This document shows positions 53,991 through 64,000 of a DNA stretch of 64,000 nucleotides, piece by piece. The stretch covers positions 14,956 to 78,955 of the forward strand of contig NMRB01000570.1 in assembly GCA_002633025.1 (NCBI GenBank). The letters are read 5' to 3'. This DNA comes from Notospermus geniculatus (lineage: Eukaryota > Nemertea > Pilidiophora > Heteronemertea > Lineidae). Under the pieces are notes generated by a model, which was not told the DNA's origin, did no database searches, and saw nothing but the letters and a program-made list of their open reading frames with translations. Made by a program: the position numbers and the translations under genes. How positions within the stretch are numbered: position 1 is the first letter of the stretch; every line of letters begins with the position of its first letter.

Positions 53991-54199
53991 ATTACCCCAT
54001 CGCCCATCTTTTATACCAGACCATTGGTGCAATTTGCCGCTACCATGCCAGTCGCACTTGTTATTGCGACACATTTGCAAAAAGACGTCAGACACTCTGA
54101 AATTTTCCTGAAATGTTATGAAGGTTGAGGTTCATGCACTTAATAATTTTTTACCAGCACCAAATTTGCCACAGTAACCTTTTGTTTTCGTTTTTACAG

Positions 54200-55604
54200 G
54201 CTGGTCACAAACTACACCTCATGACACGCATGTGTACCTGAAGGACGTCTATCAAGATTACCTTGAACGGAAGTCGAGTTCATCTCTTTGGGTGATAACG
54301 AAGGCCGTGATGACGAGATTAATGAAACAAGACATTTCCCAACGTCAGATACAAATGCAGTTAAGTTCGCTCGGGATGTTTTACGACATGAAAAAATTAG
54401 TTAAGCCACAAGCACGACAGGATTTAACATCAGAAACGTCTTTTTTGGTTTCCAACAGAAGTATCCGGATTTGGTCGGCACGGGGGACTGGCTTTGAATG
54501 AAATGCAGATTCAAGACGATATATTGGTAAGTTGACATCCGCCGAGTTTTTGGGTATGCTTGTACGTCAGGTGACAAGTAGATCCACTCAGTGCAGTACA
54601 CAGCGAAACTTTTTCCTCGGGTTCCGGCGGAGAACAAAGGACTGATAAAGTCATGCGATGTTTCACCTTGTACGTCAAGGTTCGTAGCTGCGAATCGTTG
54701 GTGCAGTCAGCATGGGCGAAGTTGGGGACGACATTGACACCATCATAAAGGGGAAGAGGACAATCAGAATGGCGATACATGCGTTGCAGCTTGTTTTCCA
54801 AGGGTTTCAAGGGTTTCGTTGGCATGTGGCATACTTTGCATCAGAAACAGCGAAGGCATACGAAATATGCGAAATATTTTGGCAGGCTCTCGAAAACTTG
54901 ACAACAACGGATTCAGTGTGGAGTATGTTTTGATGGACGGTGCTGCAACAAATAGATCGTTCGGCAGCATTCTTTTTGGCGGGTTGGACCCCATCGAGGT
55001 TAAATTTACAGTAAGGAACAAACTGTACATAACTGTCATGCAGGACATTAAACATGTTCTTAAAAAGATTCGCAACAACATTGAATCGTCAAAAGATGTT
55101 CACATGGCTGCTCCTGGACGTTATCTTGTGTTGGATGGAAAACCAATATCGTGTGGGATCATTTCGTTGGCGCTTAATACCATTTCAACGTGCAATCGGG
55201 TCTCAGGTATCATCCAAAACTTACGGTGGAGCACTTCGAACTGACAGCAGAAAATAAGATGAGGAACAAGTACGCCGAGGACGTACTGGACACGAACATG
55301 CTGAATCTGATGGTCCGTTACAACAAGACCCTGGCAGAGAGGCAAAATGAAGAACCACCACCAGATTTGAGCTCCACAATAGCCTTCCTCTGATAGACGA
55401 GTCAACTTGTGGATATCCTGTTTTTGGGACACCAACAGGCCAACAACATGTTGCTTCGACAAACGTCTTGATGACCTTGACGGTGTTGTCGAATTTTTCA
55501 CTTCATGGGAGAAGTGCGTCAATGAGTCGAGGTTGTTATGTGAGAAGAAACACCTCCTGATAACCAGAGAAACGAGAGAGGACACTGTTTCCACTGTTGT
55601 ATGA
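54200..55604 (+). pseudogene. P-element/THAP9-like transposase relic
   Basis: Pieces in several frames line up in the family order: SDTNAVKFARDVLRHEKI; HGGLALNEMQIQDDIL (54,470-54,526, before a gtaagt donor); MAIHALQLVFQGFQGF with FASETAKAYEICEIFWQALE (frame 1); then after a frameshift near 54,895 NGFSVEYVLMDGAATNRSF, MQDIKHVLKKIRNNIESSK and PGRYLVLDGKPI; KMRNKYAEDVLDTNMLNLM; and, after another break, WDTNRPTTCCFDKRLDDL ... LLITRETRED. These motifs are typical of the P superfamily. At least three frame changes make it non-functional. The region upstream of 54,200 is not recognisable as the THAP domain. Confidence 0.75.
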
Positions 55605-55719
55605 GAGAGTTTCTGCTATCCCGGTTCTGAGATCGAGATCGGGATAGCGCTGACGTCGTTGCCGGTTCTCGATCCGGACGACGTAGACCCATGCGTTTCT
55701 GATTATGCTATCCCGAACC

Positions 55720-55897
55720 ACAGGGGTTCGTCTAGACGGGCACCATTTCACTGCGACACAATGTAGATGGCCTAACGATGACGTCATGACGTTGGCCGGC
55801 TGTACACACACACTCATGTGTGTGTGTACAGCCGGCCGACGTCGATAGGCCATCTACAGTGTGTCGCAGTGAAATGGTGTCCGTCTAGACGAACACC
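55720..55897. mobile_element. Palindromic foldback element, ~80-bp arms
   Basis: cacaggggttcgtctagacg at the left is mirrored by cgtctagacgaacacctgtg at the right. The arms continue through caccatttcactgcgacaca, gtagatggcctaacg and gccggctgtacacacaca, closing on an acacac/tgtgtg centre. It can fold almost completely. Similar gctatcccg inverted blocks lie just upstream (55,615-55,730). Confidence 0.8.
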
Positions 55898-56112
55898 TGT
55901 GTGCCGAACATGACGTCGCGCACTGCAAGTTGCCTCCGCTCATTCGAACAGCGAAACTCACACCCGAAAATTCTCATCAAAATACAGCGCCTGACTTTAC
56001 AATACCTCACCATTAAATATAGTTCCTTGCGCGATGATTTATTTGGTGTGATTCGGTTGTCACTCGGGAATTTTCGGCAAAACCCTTCCTAGATTTCGGG
56101 TATTTCCGTCAG

Positions 56113-56314
56113 CGTACTTTACTTCAATGGCATTCAGTTGACAGGTCGACATGTCGACAGTTAGAAATCACTACGTCATCACTCATGATGGCGTCAGGGT
56201 GTCGACCTGTCGACTGTAAATACGTAGGCCTACTTTACTTCAATGGCATTTGATCGACTGGTCGAAATCAGGACGGCATCACTCATGACGGCGTCAGGGT
56301 GTCGACCTGTCGAC
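56113..56314 (+). repeat. ~116-bp tandem duplication with GTCGACCTGTCGAC palindromes
   Basis: gtactttacttcaatggcat begins both units (about 56,113 and 56,229), and each ends cgtcagggtgtcgacctgtc. Each unit contains nested palindromes of gtcgac. Confidence 0.75.
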
Positions 56315-58024
56315 CCCATGTTCTTTACAACGTTATGATGCAACACTATCACTACGTTAAATTGTGACATCACACATGAACTTGTACGACCGGTCGTCCA
56401 CAGTTGTCTAACGTCGTCGTCACTTCTTTAAAAAAATCATTCTCCATTGAGTCATCAAATTGGAAGGCCATGGATCCATAAGCGAGAATCGAAATGCTGT
56501 TGTCTAACAACAGCAACTGGGAGCCCAGCTATGTTATGCAAAGAACAACGGCCTCTTGGATCACCCACAAGAACCTTTTTGAGAAATACTTTCTGACAGG
56601 AAGACAACGATTTCTTGGTGCATGAAAAATAATTTGATTGCATCTGAAGCACGTTGTCCACAATGCAGTTTAAGTATGCAGCTACAGCTGAACCATTCGT
56701 CCAGGCGTTCATCTGATTACATATTGTGGAGATGTCGCAGGACCACAGTGGAACAAGGTGAGTCCTTCCGCACTGGAAGATATGCAGATTGCCATGGAAT
56801 ACATTACAGTTTTTAATTTGTACATGATCTACATATTAGTCGGGTTCCAAATTGTCCAAAATAGGATCCCGTGGGAATTTCGTGAAGAAAATTGCCGACA
56901 TACCTCAATCGAAAGAGTATCACTTCCTGAACAAGAAAATATTTGCCGGCACTTTGGCATTTTGTCCAATCGCTATTTATTTTGGGCTCCGGCATAGTAT
57001 TTTGCTCAGTTCAACTACCAATTCGTATATTACAACACCTAAGGTAAAATGTCACTGTGTTATAAAGTTGATCAGAGGTCAATGTCACTATGAAAGGTCA
57101 AGGCCATTCTCACTTTGTTTAATTTTTGGTACTATCTGCAGACGTTGCCTTAAAAATAATACATCACGGATATTTTCGCGGGCCACGAAATTCTTTGTTT
57201 ATTTACATTTTGTTTGTTTATGTCAAGACTTTCTTTGTCTTATGAGTAATTTGTTGGTGGCATGCCCCTCTAGAAATTCTGTTGATTCCAAAAGTATTCA
57301 TTTTGGTGGGTTGGCATGTCCCAAAAGTCCAAAATAACATAATGTAAACATCAATGTTTACAAACATCGAATGTAAACAATGAAGTCATGACACATTATC
57401 TTTAATTTCAGTGCTTTCCTCAGAGAACGTTTGGCACAGAAACAAAATATTTTTTATTTCAAAAACTGCTGTAGGTCTCTATCTTTATTTTTCTATGCGA
57501 TTCAGCAAAATTTGTCTTCAGCGTTCTATCTAAATCACCATAGGAACACAAGGTCTCGGGATAGCATGACATCATTTTTGACGAGTATAACTAATGCGGG
57601 AATGAGACAAAACGTGTTCAAAATTAGGTCCAAATTCTCAGATGTGAGGCATACATAAATTTTTCGGCGACTTGAAAAAATCTCAAAGGCCACCCGTGCG
57701 TGACTCAGGGGGTCCCCTGAACACATTACGACGGGTGGCCATGTTGAAATTCATGATAGCGGCCACCAGGGGGCACGAATTATTCGATACCATCTGAAAA
57801 TATCAAATCAATCTCAAACTCTCTATTGGCCTCTGTGCATGGTGCGGGTGCGTTTCGGTCGAGACTGGATCGCGGAGAGTTCGGTCATTTTCCCCCGTGT
57901 AAAAGCGGAACAACTGACCTCCGTCTTCCTCGGGCCAGTTGAAAATGTCTGATCAAACGGTAGCCTCGTCACTATGCAAACACTCAGACGGATATACATG
58001 TACTTTGAAATTCAGGAGCCACTA
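56315..58024. other. No gene recognised
   Basis: No protein family is recognised on either strand; the longest open frame (about 160 codons near 56,850-57,340) has no recognisable domain and includes low-complexity stretches. cggtcg-type motifs are scattered near 56,385. Confidence 0.45.
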
Positions 58025-58466
58025 ACACTGACTTTGTCATTGGACAAGCACTGAGCTTTGTACAGGAAAATGGGACACGATGTACAGCTAACTTTTGAAT
58101 GGTTGGATTTACACCCCATAAATGTATTTCGAACAGATAGAAACATGGTGCCTCGTAATCATATAGCATGTTTTTAGTAATTTTTAACTGGTTACATAAT
58201 TGGAAACGGCGTTTTTATGTATTTTTTTATGTATAATGACCAATTTTGTGTTAATTTGCATAAAAAATGCCATTTCTTATTACACAATTAGTGAAAACAA
58301 TTAAAAACATGCCTGTCTGCTTCTGAGGCACCATGTTTCTATCTGTTGGTAATACATTTATGGGGTGTAAATCCCACCGTTCAAAAGTTAGCTACATCAG
58401 GTCCTATTCTCCTGTACAAAGCTCAGTTCTTGGGTCCAATAATAAAGTCATTGTCCTAGTATTTTA
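58025..58466. mobile_element. Foldback element, ~200-bp arms
   Basis: The left arm contains actttgtcattggac, gagctttgtacaggaaaa, cagctaacttttgaatgg, ttacaccccataaatgta and agaaacatggtgcc. The right arm holds their complements in reverse order. The centre is AT-rich (58,230-58,300). Arm identity is high by eye. There is no coding sequence. Confidence 0.8.
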
Positions 58467-58535
58467 CGCACCATGATGTATTTCTCCTTTATTTCCTCAA
58501 AACACCGAAGGCGTAGGTTCATGTATTATACATCA

Positions 58536-58856
58536 CACTGAAAAACTTCGCTTCGTCGTGTTGACTAATATATGGTTAGTCATTATATTTTTACGAATTA
58601 AATATTTCAAGTTAGTCACTTTGAGTAACCCACATTAGTCATATAATTTTGAATAATTCATAAATTAAGTTAGTCACTCTGAGTAACCCATATTAGTCAT
58701 AGCCGCTTGCCGCTAGATGGCACCACCTTACAAGTTAGTCACTTTGAGTAACCCACATTAATCATATATAACTTTGACTAATTCATAAATTAAGTTAGTC
58801 ACTCCGAGTAACCCATATTAGTCATAGCCGCTTGCCGCTAGATGGCACCACTTTAA
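58536..58856 (+). repeat. CACTGAAAAAC end followed by a ~122-bp tandem duplication
   Basis: cactgaaaaacttcgcttcg at 58,536 resembles the terminus of the MITE at 6686. Two units with agttagtcact(tt/ct)gagtaaccca, attcataaattaagttagtc and gccgcttgccgctagatggc follow at about 58,610 and 58,733. The opposite end of the element was not found, so it is probably truncated. Confidence 0.65.
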
Positions 58857-59229
58857 AAGTTCTAGAAGTTTCAACGGCGCCATTTTTCAAATAATGTAAT
58901 CGAATTTCATTTCCGATTTTATTTTCGCCCACCTTTCCATCTGACCATTAATTCTGAAAAGTTGCAGCTGTCTGGTGATTCAAGAGTATGCCAAGCTGCT
59001 TTTGTCAACAACACATATCTTAAAAACACCAGACTGATTGTAGAAATAGTGAAGTTTTAGGCCCCTAAAAATCTCTCCTTGCTGCGCTGTGCGGTGGTGT
59101 GCATGTGTGTGCTTGTGTATGTAATGTGGGCCTAGGCGTATGAGGCTATGCAGAGGTGTGGGTGTGTGTGTGGACAGTGCCGTCGTATTCGACCCGACTG
59201 CCATTTTGTCATGGCCCATGATTGCATTT

Positions 59230-60105
59230 GTTGTTTGTCACAGTACAAGTAGGCCTACGGTAGGCCTAGGCCTGACTTTGCACTCACTGACTCAGGCTAG
59301 GCCTACAAGTGCAGGCTCTACTCTGGGCTAGGCCTAGGCGGCCTGCTTTTGCGTGCGGCGTTGCCTGTGTTACGCCTCCTAATTTAGCCTAATACATAGG
59401 TAGGCCTAGGCCTAGGCCTAGGCCTTAGGCCTTCCCTTGCTTTTGCTCGCTGGGCCCTGGGGGACGGGCGCTCACTCAACTTACTTAGGCTAGGCGTAGG
59501 CCTAGGCCTTGCTTAGCTAGGCCTACTCAACTGACATAGTTGACTTTGGGTAGGCCTAGGGCCTACTTTTGCTTTTATTTTTGGTTTGTAGCCAGCCTGC
59601 CCTAAGGCCTAGGCTATTGAAGGCTAGGCCTAGCCATAGCCTACCCTGGTATGCCCGGGCCTAACAGGCTTGGCCTATGGGAAGTGTGTTTATTGTTCTG
59701 CATTTCCATTTTTGGTGTATGTGCATGCCCGTGTAGGCCTAGGCCCCTAGGCCTACTTTGTTTGTAGGCTAGCTAGGCCTATAGCATAGGGCGGAGGGCC
59801 CAGGTCAGGGGGCATCAGGTAGGTAGGCCTGCTGGGTACGATGTAGGTAGTGTAGGCCCAAGGCCTCGAGGCTAAGCACGTTGTAGCCTACTCCTCCCCC
59901 AGTCACTGTCACTGTCACTGCCAGAACACTAGGCCTGATCCTCTTTGCTGTGTTGTGTGACTGTCTGGCTAACTGAGTGTACGCATAACATTTTGGTGGT
60001 TGGTAGCACTAGTTTAGATTGGGATAGTCCGGGTGGGCCTAGCCTCGCCGAAAATAGAGTTTGGCCTACATTCTAGGCCTAGGCCCTATAGTTACTTTCA
60101 ACGTC
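59230..60105. repeat. TAGGCCTA-rich tract
   Basis: The palindrome taggccta and its overlaps (taggcctaggcc) occur dozens of times in under 900 bp, the densest part of a motif scattered through the whole window. No coding sequence is present. Function is unknown; it may be a simple-sequence expansion. Confidence 0.8.
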
Positions 60106-60210
60106 GCCACGCGGGGTTACCATAGAGTGGAGAGAATGGTGGGCTCATGTTGACTCCCAATCGATCTTTGATTGAACATATTAGCATTTCAAAGGTCCAC
60201 CATTCCAGTT

Positions 60211-62297
60211 ATGGCTGATGCGATGGAAGACATCCAGCTATTCTGTTGTAGCAAGTGTGACTATGAAACACGGCATTTTCTTCATTTATTGAATCATTAC
60301 AAGGGAGTCCATGAATTTCAAACAAATTTTTCAATTGTTTGTGGCATAGAGAGATGTCAGAAAGTTTTCAGCATCGTCAAGTCTTTCCAATCGCATATTC
60401 TCCGAAAGCATCCCGCTTTTCATCTGCAATATCTAAATAAATGGTCCAATCAGAAAACCACATCATGGTGCAAATGAATATCAGGCCCCAGGACCGGAAG
60501 GTGTCGAATTTGAAAACGATGTTGATCGTGATGTAGGCCTACATGAATTGTCGGAACCTGATGTGCAAAGTGTCAGTGATCTGCGAGAAGATGTTGGTTT
60601 TGATTATTTGCGGCACATTGCTCGCTTTCTCCTCATGCTGCGGGAAACAAAAAATTGCCTATGAATGCTTGTGGACACATTGTTCAGGAATTTGAGAGCA
60701 TTCTTTTTGAATGCGAGTCCGAAACCAAAGTCATTCTTGAGAAAGTTCTCCGAAACAATGGCATAAATCTGGATGAATTAGATGGTAAAGAGGAAATTTT
60801 CAGTTGCTTTGAACGTGTTGTTTCGGCCTGTGCAGCGTTATCAACTGAAAAAAAAGCAAAATGCATATTTTGCTGACAGTTTTGGTTATGTAGAACCTGT
60901 TGAGTTTGAGCTTGGCAAAGATGAGAGGGGAAATCCTGAGACAGCAATATATGTACCATTGAAAGAGAGCTTGAAAGTATTGCTAAAGCATGAGGATGTT
61001 TTGTCACATGTGATGAATGGTCACTCATCCACAGATGAAAAGCTTCGTGATTACTGTGATGGATCTGTTTACAGGTCACATACTCTTTTTTCAATTGATG
61101 GCACAGTCCTGCAGCTTCAGATGTATATTGATGATTTTCAAGTGAGTAACCCACTAGGAAATAAGATTAAGAAGTACAAAATCACTGGCATCTATTTTGT
61201 GCTCGGAAATCTTCCACCAAAATTCCGGTCAAGGTTGTATGTTATTCAGCTTGCTATGCTAGTGAAAGCTTCTCTAGTCAAGAAATATGGGCTTACTACT
61301 GTTCTAGAATTCCTTTTGGCTGATCTCAAATCCTTGGAGACTGAAGGCTTCAAAATGGATTTTCCTGGTGGCGTACAGATACATTTCTTTGCTTGTCTCG
61401 TTTTTTGTAGCAGATAATCTCGGTGCGCATGAAATCAGTGGAATGTTTGAAAGTTTTGTGGCTCACCGTAGCTGTAGGTTCTGTTGTGCTACCAGGGCTG
61501 CCATGCAAGAACACTTTCAAGAAAGTAAGTTCACTCTCAGAACACCTGAATCATATGATGCAGCTGTTTCTCTTGTGGAGGACGACGAAACATTGGCTTC
61601 AACTTATGGCATTAAGTCCCGGTCTGTGCTGAACACTCTCGCAAATTACCATGTGATTTGGGGTATTCCTTCAGATGTAGCTCATGACATTTTTGAAGGT
61701 TTCGGGTGTGATGTCCTACAGTTTTGTGTGAAACATTGCGTCCAAAATGGATATTTCACATTGACTGAGTTCAATAACATCGTGGAAACATTTGCCTATT
61801 CGGATGCTGACAAAGTCAACAAGCCATGCCGAATGTCGGATGAAATGGCAAAATTCAGGATCAAGCAAACTGCTACGCAGTGTTGGTGCTGGTTGCGTCT
61901 TTGTCCACTCATGGTAGGTCATCTTATTCCAGAGGACGATGATGTTTGGCACATTTTTCTGGAATTTCTAGATATTGTTGACATGGTTTGCGCACCAGTT
62001 CTGGATCAAGGGGCTGTTGAATATCTTCGCCTACAGATCACTTCATTCTGTGAGGCATACTTTGAAATCAATCAGGATGCTGCTGTGAAACCAAAGGCGC
62101 ATTACCTTATTCATTACGCCACCCAGATCCAAAGGTTTGGTCCGCTAATTCATTGTTGGACAATGCGCTTCGAAGGAAAACATAACTACTTCAAGGAAGT
62201 TGTTCACAGAACCAAAAATCGACGGAATATTTGCAGAGTTGTTTCCTGTTGATTTCACTGCAATAGATCAACAGGTCTATGACCTTCGACCTTATTC

Positions 62298-62332
<35 letters not shown>

Positions 62333-62706
62333 GCTTGACCATGGCACGTCGGCACCAATTTCTGCAGTGTCTGTACAATTCAAGTGAACAGTTTCTTGAA
62401 CAAGATGGGCTTGAGGCTGTAAAAGGTAGCACAGTCCCAATTCGTCTGCTTCTGAAAGAAATCCAGGAACTGCTCTTGCCTCTGGTAGGGCCAGATGAAA
62501 CAGTGTATCAAGCCAAGTCTGTGAAAGATAATGGCACACGGTACGAAACTGGTTGTTGCGTTGTAATCAAGTTTGAGAATGACTCATATCAGTTCGGCAG
62601 GATTGAAAATTGCTTCATAATAGGGGGTAATACCCATTTGCTGCTGAAGAAATTTGATACTGAGGAGTTCAGTTGTCATTTCCATGCATATGTTGTGAGC
62701 CAGTAG
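60211..62706 (+). pseudogene. Decayed second copy of the C2H2/CACTA-type transposase
   Basis: The start MADAMEDIQLFCCSKC has the same two-finger N-terminus as the 860-codon protein. Later pieces match it in order but in changing frames: DEKLRDYCDGSVYRSHTLFS; GNLPPKFRSRLYVIQLAMLV; VADNLGAHEISGMF; PSDVAHDIFEGFG; WTMRFEGKHNYFKEV. Frame changes occur near 60,470, 60,660, 60,860, 61,400 and 62,215. The DDE candidates survive in the pieces. A run of ten ATG/GAT triplets at 62,299-62,328 corresponds to the short acidic stretch of the intact copy. No SAM exons are nearby. It is clearly diverged from the 25-kb copy, so it is an older, related element. Confidence 0.8.
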
Positions 62707-62766
62707 TCTTGAACGTTAGTTGGGATGTTGATATTTTTGGTGGCTGGGAGGGGAATGTCCATGGTC

Positions 62767-62830
62767 GTCAGCTGCCCCTGCATTCAGAGAGACTTTAGTG
62801 AAAAGTCTCTCTGAATGCAGGGCAGCTGAC
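62767..62830. repeat. Near-perfect 64-bp hairpin
   Basis: gtcagctgcccctgcattca and the following gagagacttt pair with aaaagtctctctgaatgcag and ggcagctgac; the only defect is one extra C in the left arm. The loop is about four bases (agtg). It lies 60 bp after the transposase relic. Confidence 0.85.
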
Positions 62831-62935
62831 AGGGATCTGTGGTTATAAGTATTTATTATGAAATGCAGATAAAAAAACAGAGAAACAGATTCAGCAAAAA
62901 AATAAGCTGAGAAACAGACGCGAGAAAAAAATCGC

Positions 62936-63004
62936 CTATCGCAAGGCTCGAACCCGGCGCCCCGTATTCATAGCCGGACGCTCTACCGATGCGCCAGCCG
63001 GCCA
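62936..63004 (-). other. tRNA-like SINE head
   Basis: Minus strand: A box tggcgcatcgg and B box ggttcgagcc at tRNA spacing, with ggccggc and gcgatag as unpaired ends. The anticodon arm pairs only partly. It is probably a tRNA-derived repeat. Confidence 0.55.
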
Positions 63005-63470
63005 CGACGCCAGCTGCTGAATAAATGTTCATGAATACATCCCAGCTGCTCAACATATTTTTATGATAATAGAAATGACGTCACAAATCAGAATAATCTT
63101 ACAAAAATCGCATTTCACAACATCCACAGAGCAAGTGCCCAGCAAATCTGTCAGTATATCGCTACATAATGTACCCATCTACGTTCATAGCCACTAAAAA
63201 CGGTGAACCAACCGTCCGATATATTCCATCTGAACATTAGGCGCATTTCACCTATGAGTCCAATTCTATTGATTGACCCGTGACAAGTCTTTGGCTAGCT
63301 TCGCTGTTGGCCGCTACGCGGCGCGTTGGGCCCTTGCGTCGAGACTGATGAATTCACCCTTCTTCAGCCTGAGGCATTGCTTTCCCACTATCAACTGGGA
63401 ATTTACAAAGTCAGAGAAGAGATGATGGTTGTAAAAAAATTCTTCATTGATCAGGATGGTGATGTTTAGA
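63005..63470. other. No gene recognised
   Basis: Intergenic sequence without a recognisable frame or repeat. Confidence 0.4.
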
Positions 63471-63471
63471 C

Positions 63472-64000
63472 TTGCTCCAACATTGATTAACACTGTAGGT
63501 GTGCAGTCCTGTTGGATGATTGTCTTGCAGATTCATGTGAATGATTGAGGTCACTGTTGACAGTGCTGTGAAGTTGATGAATTTTAGATAGCACTGTTGG
63601 GTCTGCTTGTTCAATTGTAATTTTAGTTCCAACATTAATTCACACTGTAAAGGTGTGCAGTCCTACTGGATGTCTTGCAAATTCATGTAAATGATTGAGG
63701 TCACTGTTGACAGTGCTGTGAAGTTGATGAATTTTAGATGGCACTGTTGGGTCTGCTTGTTCAATTGTAAATAATTTTAGTCCCAACATTTAATTCACAC
63801 TGTAAAGGTGTGCAGTCCTGTTGGATGATTGATTGTCTTGCAAATTCATGTGAATGATTGAGGTCACTGTTGACAGTGCTGTGAAGTTGATGAATTTTAG
63901 ATGGCACTGTTGGGTCTGCTTGTTCAATTGTAAATAATTTTAGTTCCAACATTAATTCACACTGTAAAGGTGCGCAGTCCTGTTGGATGATTGTCTTGCA
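63472..64000 (+). repeat. ~158-bp tandem repeat running off the window
   Basis: Units start near 63,473, 63,628, 63,787 and 63,945 and share cacactgtaaaggtgtgcagt, gaggtcactgttgacagtgc, tgaagttgatgaattttaga and gggtctgcttgttcaattgt. Length varies by a few bases between units (taaataatttta, gattgatt insertions). The array continues beyond 64,000. Confidence 0.9.

Noticed and set aside
54511-54825. A 104-codon minus-strand frame opposite the P-element-like relic
   Set aside because: The plus strand carries family-specific motifs on both sides of this interval; the minus frame matches nothing and looks like the shadow of the coding strand.
56852-57337. A 161-codon plus-strand frame
   Set aside because: No recognisable domain and no start or splice context better than chance; composition looks random.
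63472-64000. CRISPR array
   Set aside because: Units are about 158 bp, conserved over their whole length, and there are no unique spacers; the DNA is eukaryotic.

Overview
The window looks like a gene-poor, transposon-saturated stretch of animal nuclear DNA. Coding sequence is split by GT-AG introns with consistent phases, and there are tRNA-like pol III promoters, non-LTR retrotransposon pieces, many foldback/MITE elements and long microsatellites. The palindrome TAGGCCTA and the GPCR and transposon families suggest a marine invertebrate, probably a deuterostome such as an echinoderm, hemichordate or cephalochordate. That assignment is an inference and the species cannot be named from this sequence.

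Layout. 1-18.4 kb holds no convincing gene. It is a mosaic of foldback elements, minisatellites and tandem repeats, several with exact target-site duplications (TSDs). 18,478-31,922 is a 13.4-kb CACTA (EnSpm)-type transposon with CACTCTTAG ends and a 2-bp CA duplication. It sits inside a reverse-transcriptase coding sequence whose reading frame is restored when the element is removed on paper. It carries an intact 860-codon zinc-finger/DDE transposase ORF, which lies in the first coding intron of a nine-exon SAM-domain (SAMD3-like) gene on the same strand and splits the SAM domain.

33.5-38.7 kb is the only likely host gene: a three-exon, 357-residue rhodopsin-family GPCR whose introns are filled with TTAA-flanked foldback elements. 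40,773-47,507 is a second complete transposon with identical 51-bp terminal inverted repeats and an AAAT duplication. It encodes a large zinc-finger putative transposase on the minus strand, a HIRAN-domain protein, and a spliced ORF overlapped by a Cys/His-rich (RING/PHD-like) ORF. I consider this set the best candidate for an undescribed system.

47.5-64 kb returns to repeats and relics: a long perfect 10-bp microsatellite at the 3' end of a truncated LINE, a PIF1-type helicase fragment, a frameshifted P-element/THAP9-like transposase, large foldbacks, a TAGGCCTA-rich tract, a decayed second copy of the CACTA transposase, and a ~158-bp tandem repeat that runs off the window end. Single Ns at 9737, 12402, 32288, 47840 and 52263, two Ns at 28909-28910 and a 63-N gap at 23409-23471 show the assembly is imperfect in repeats, so copy numbers there are provisional.
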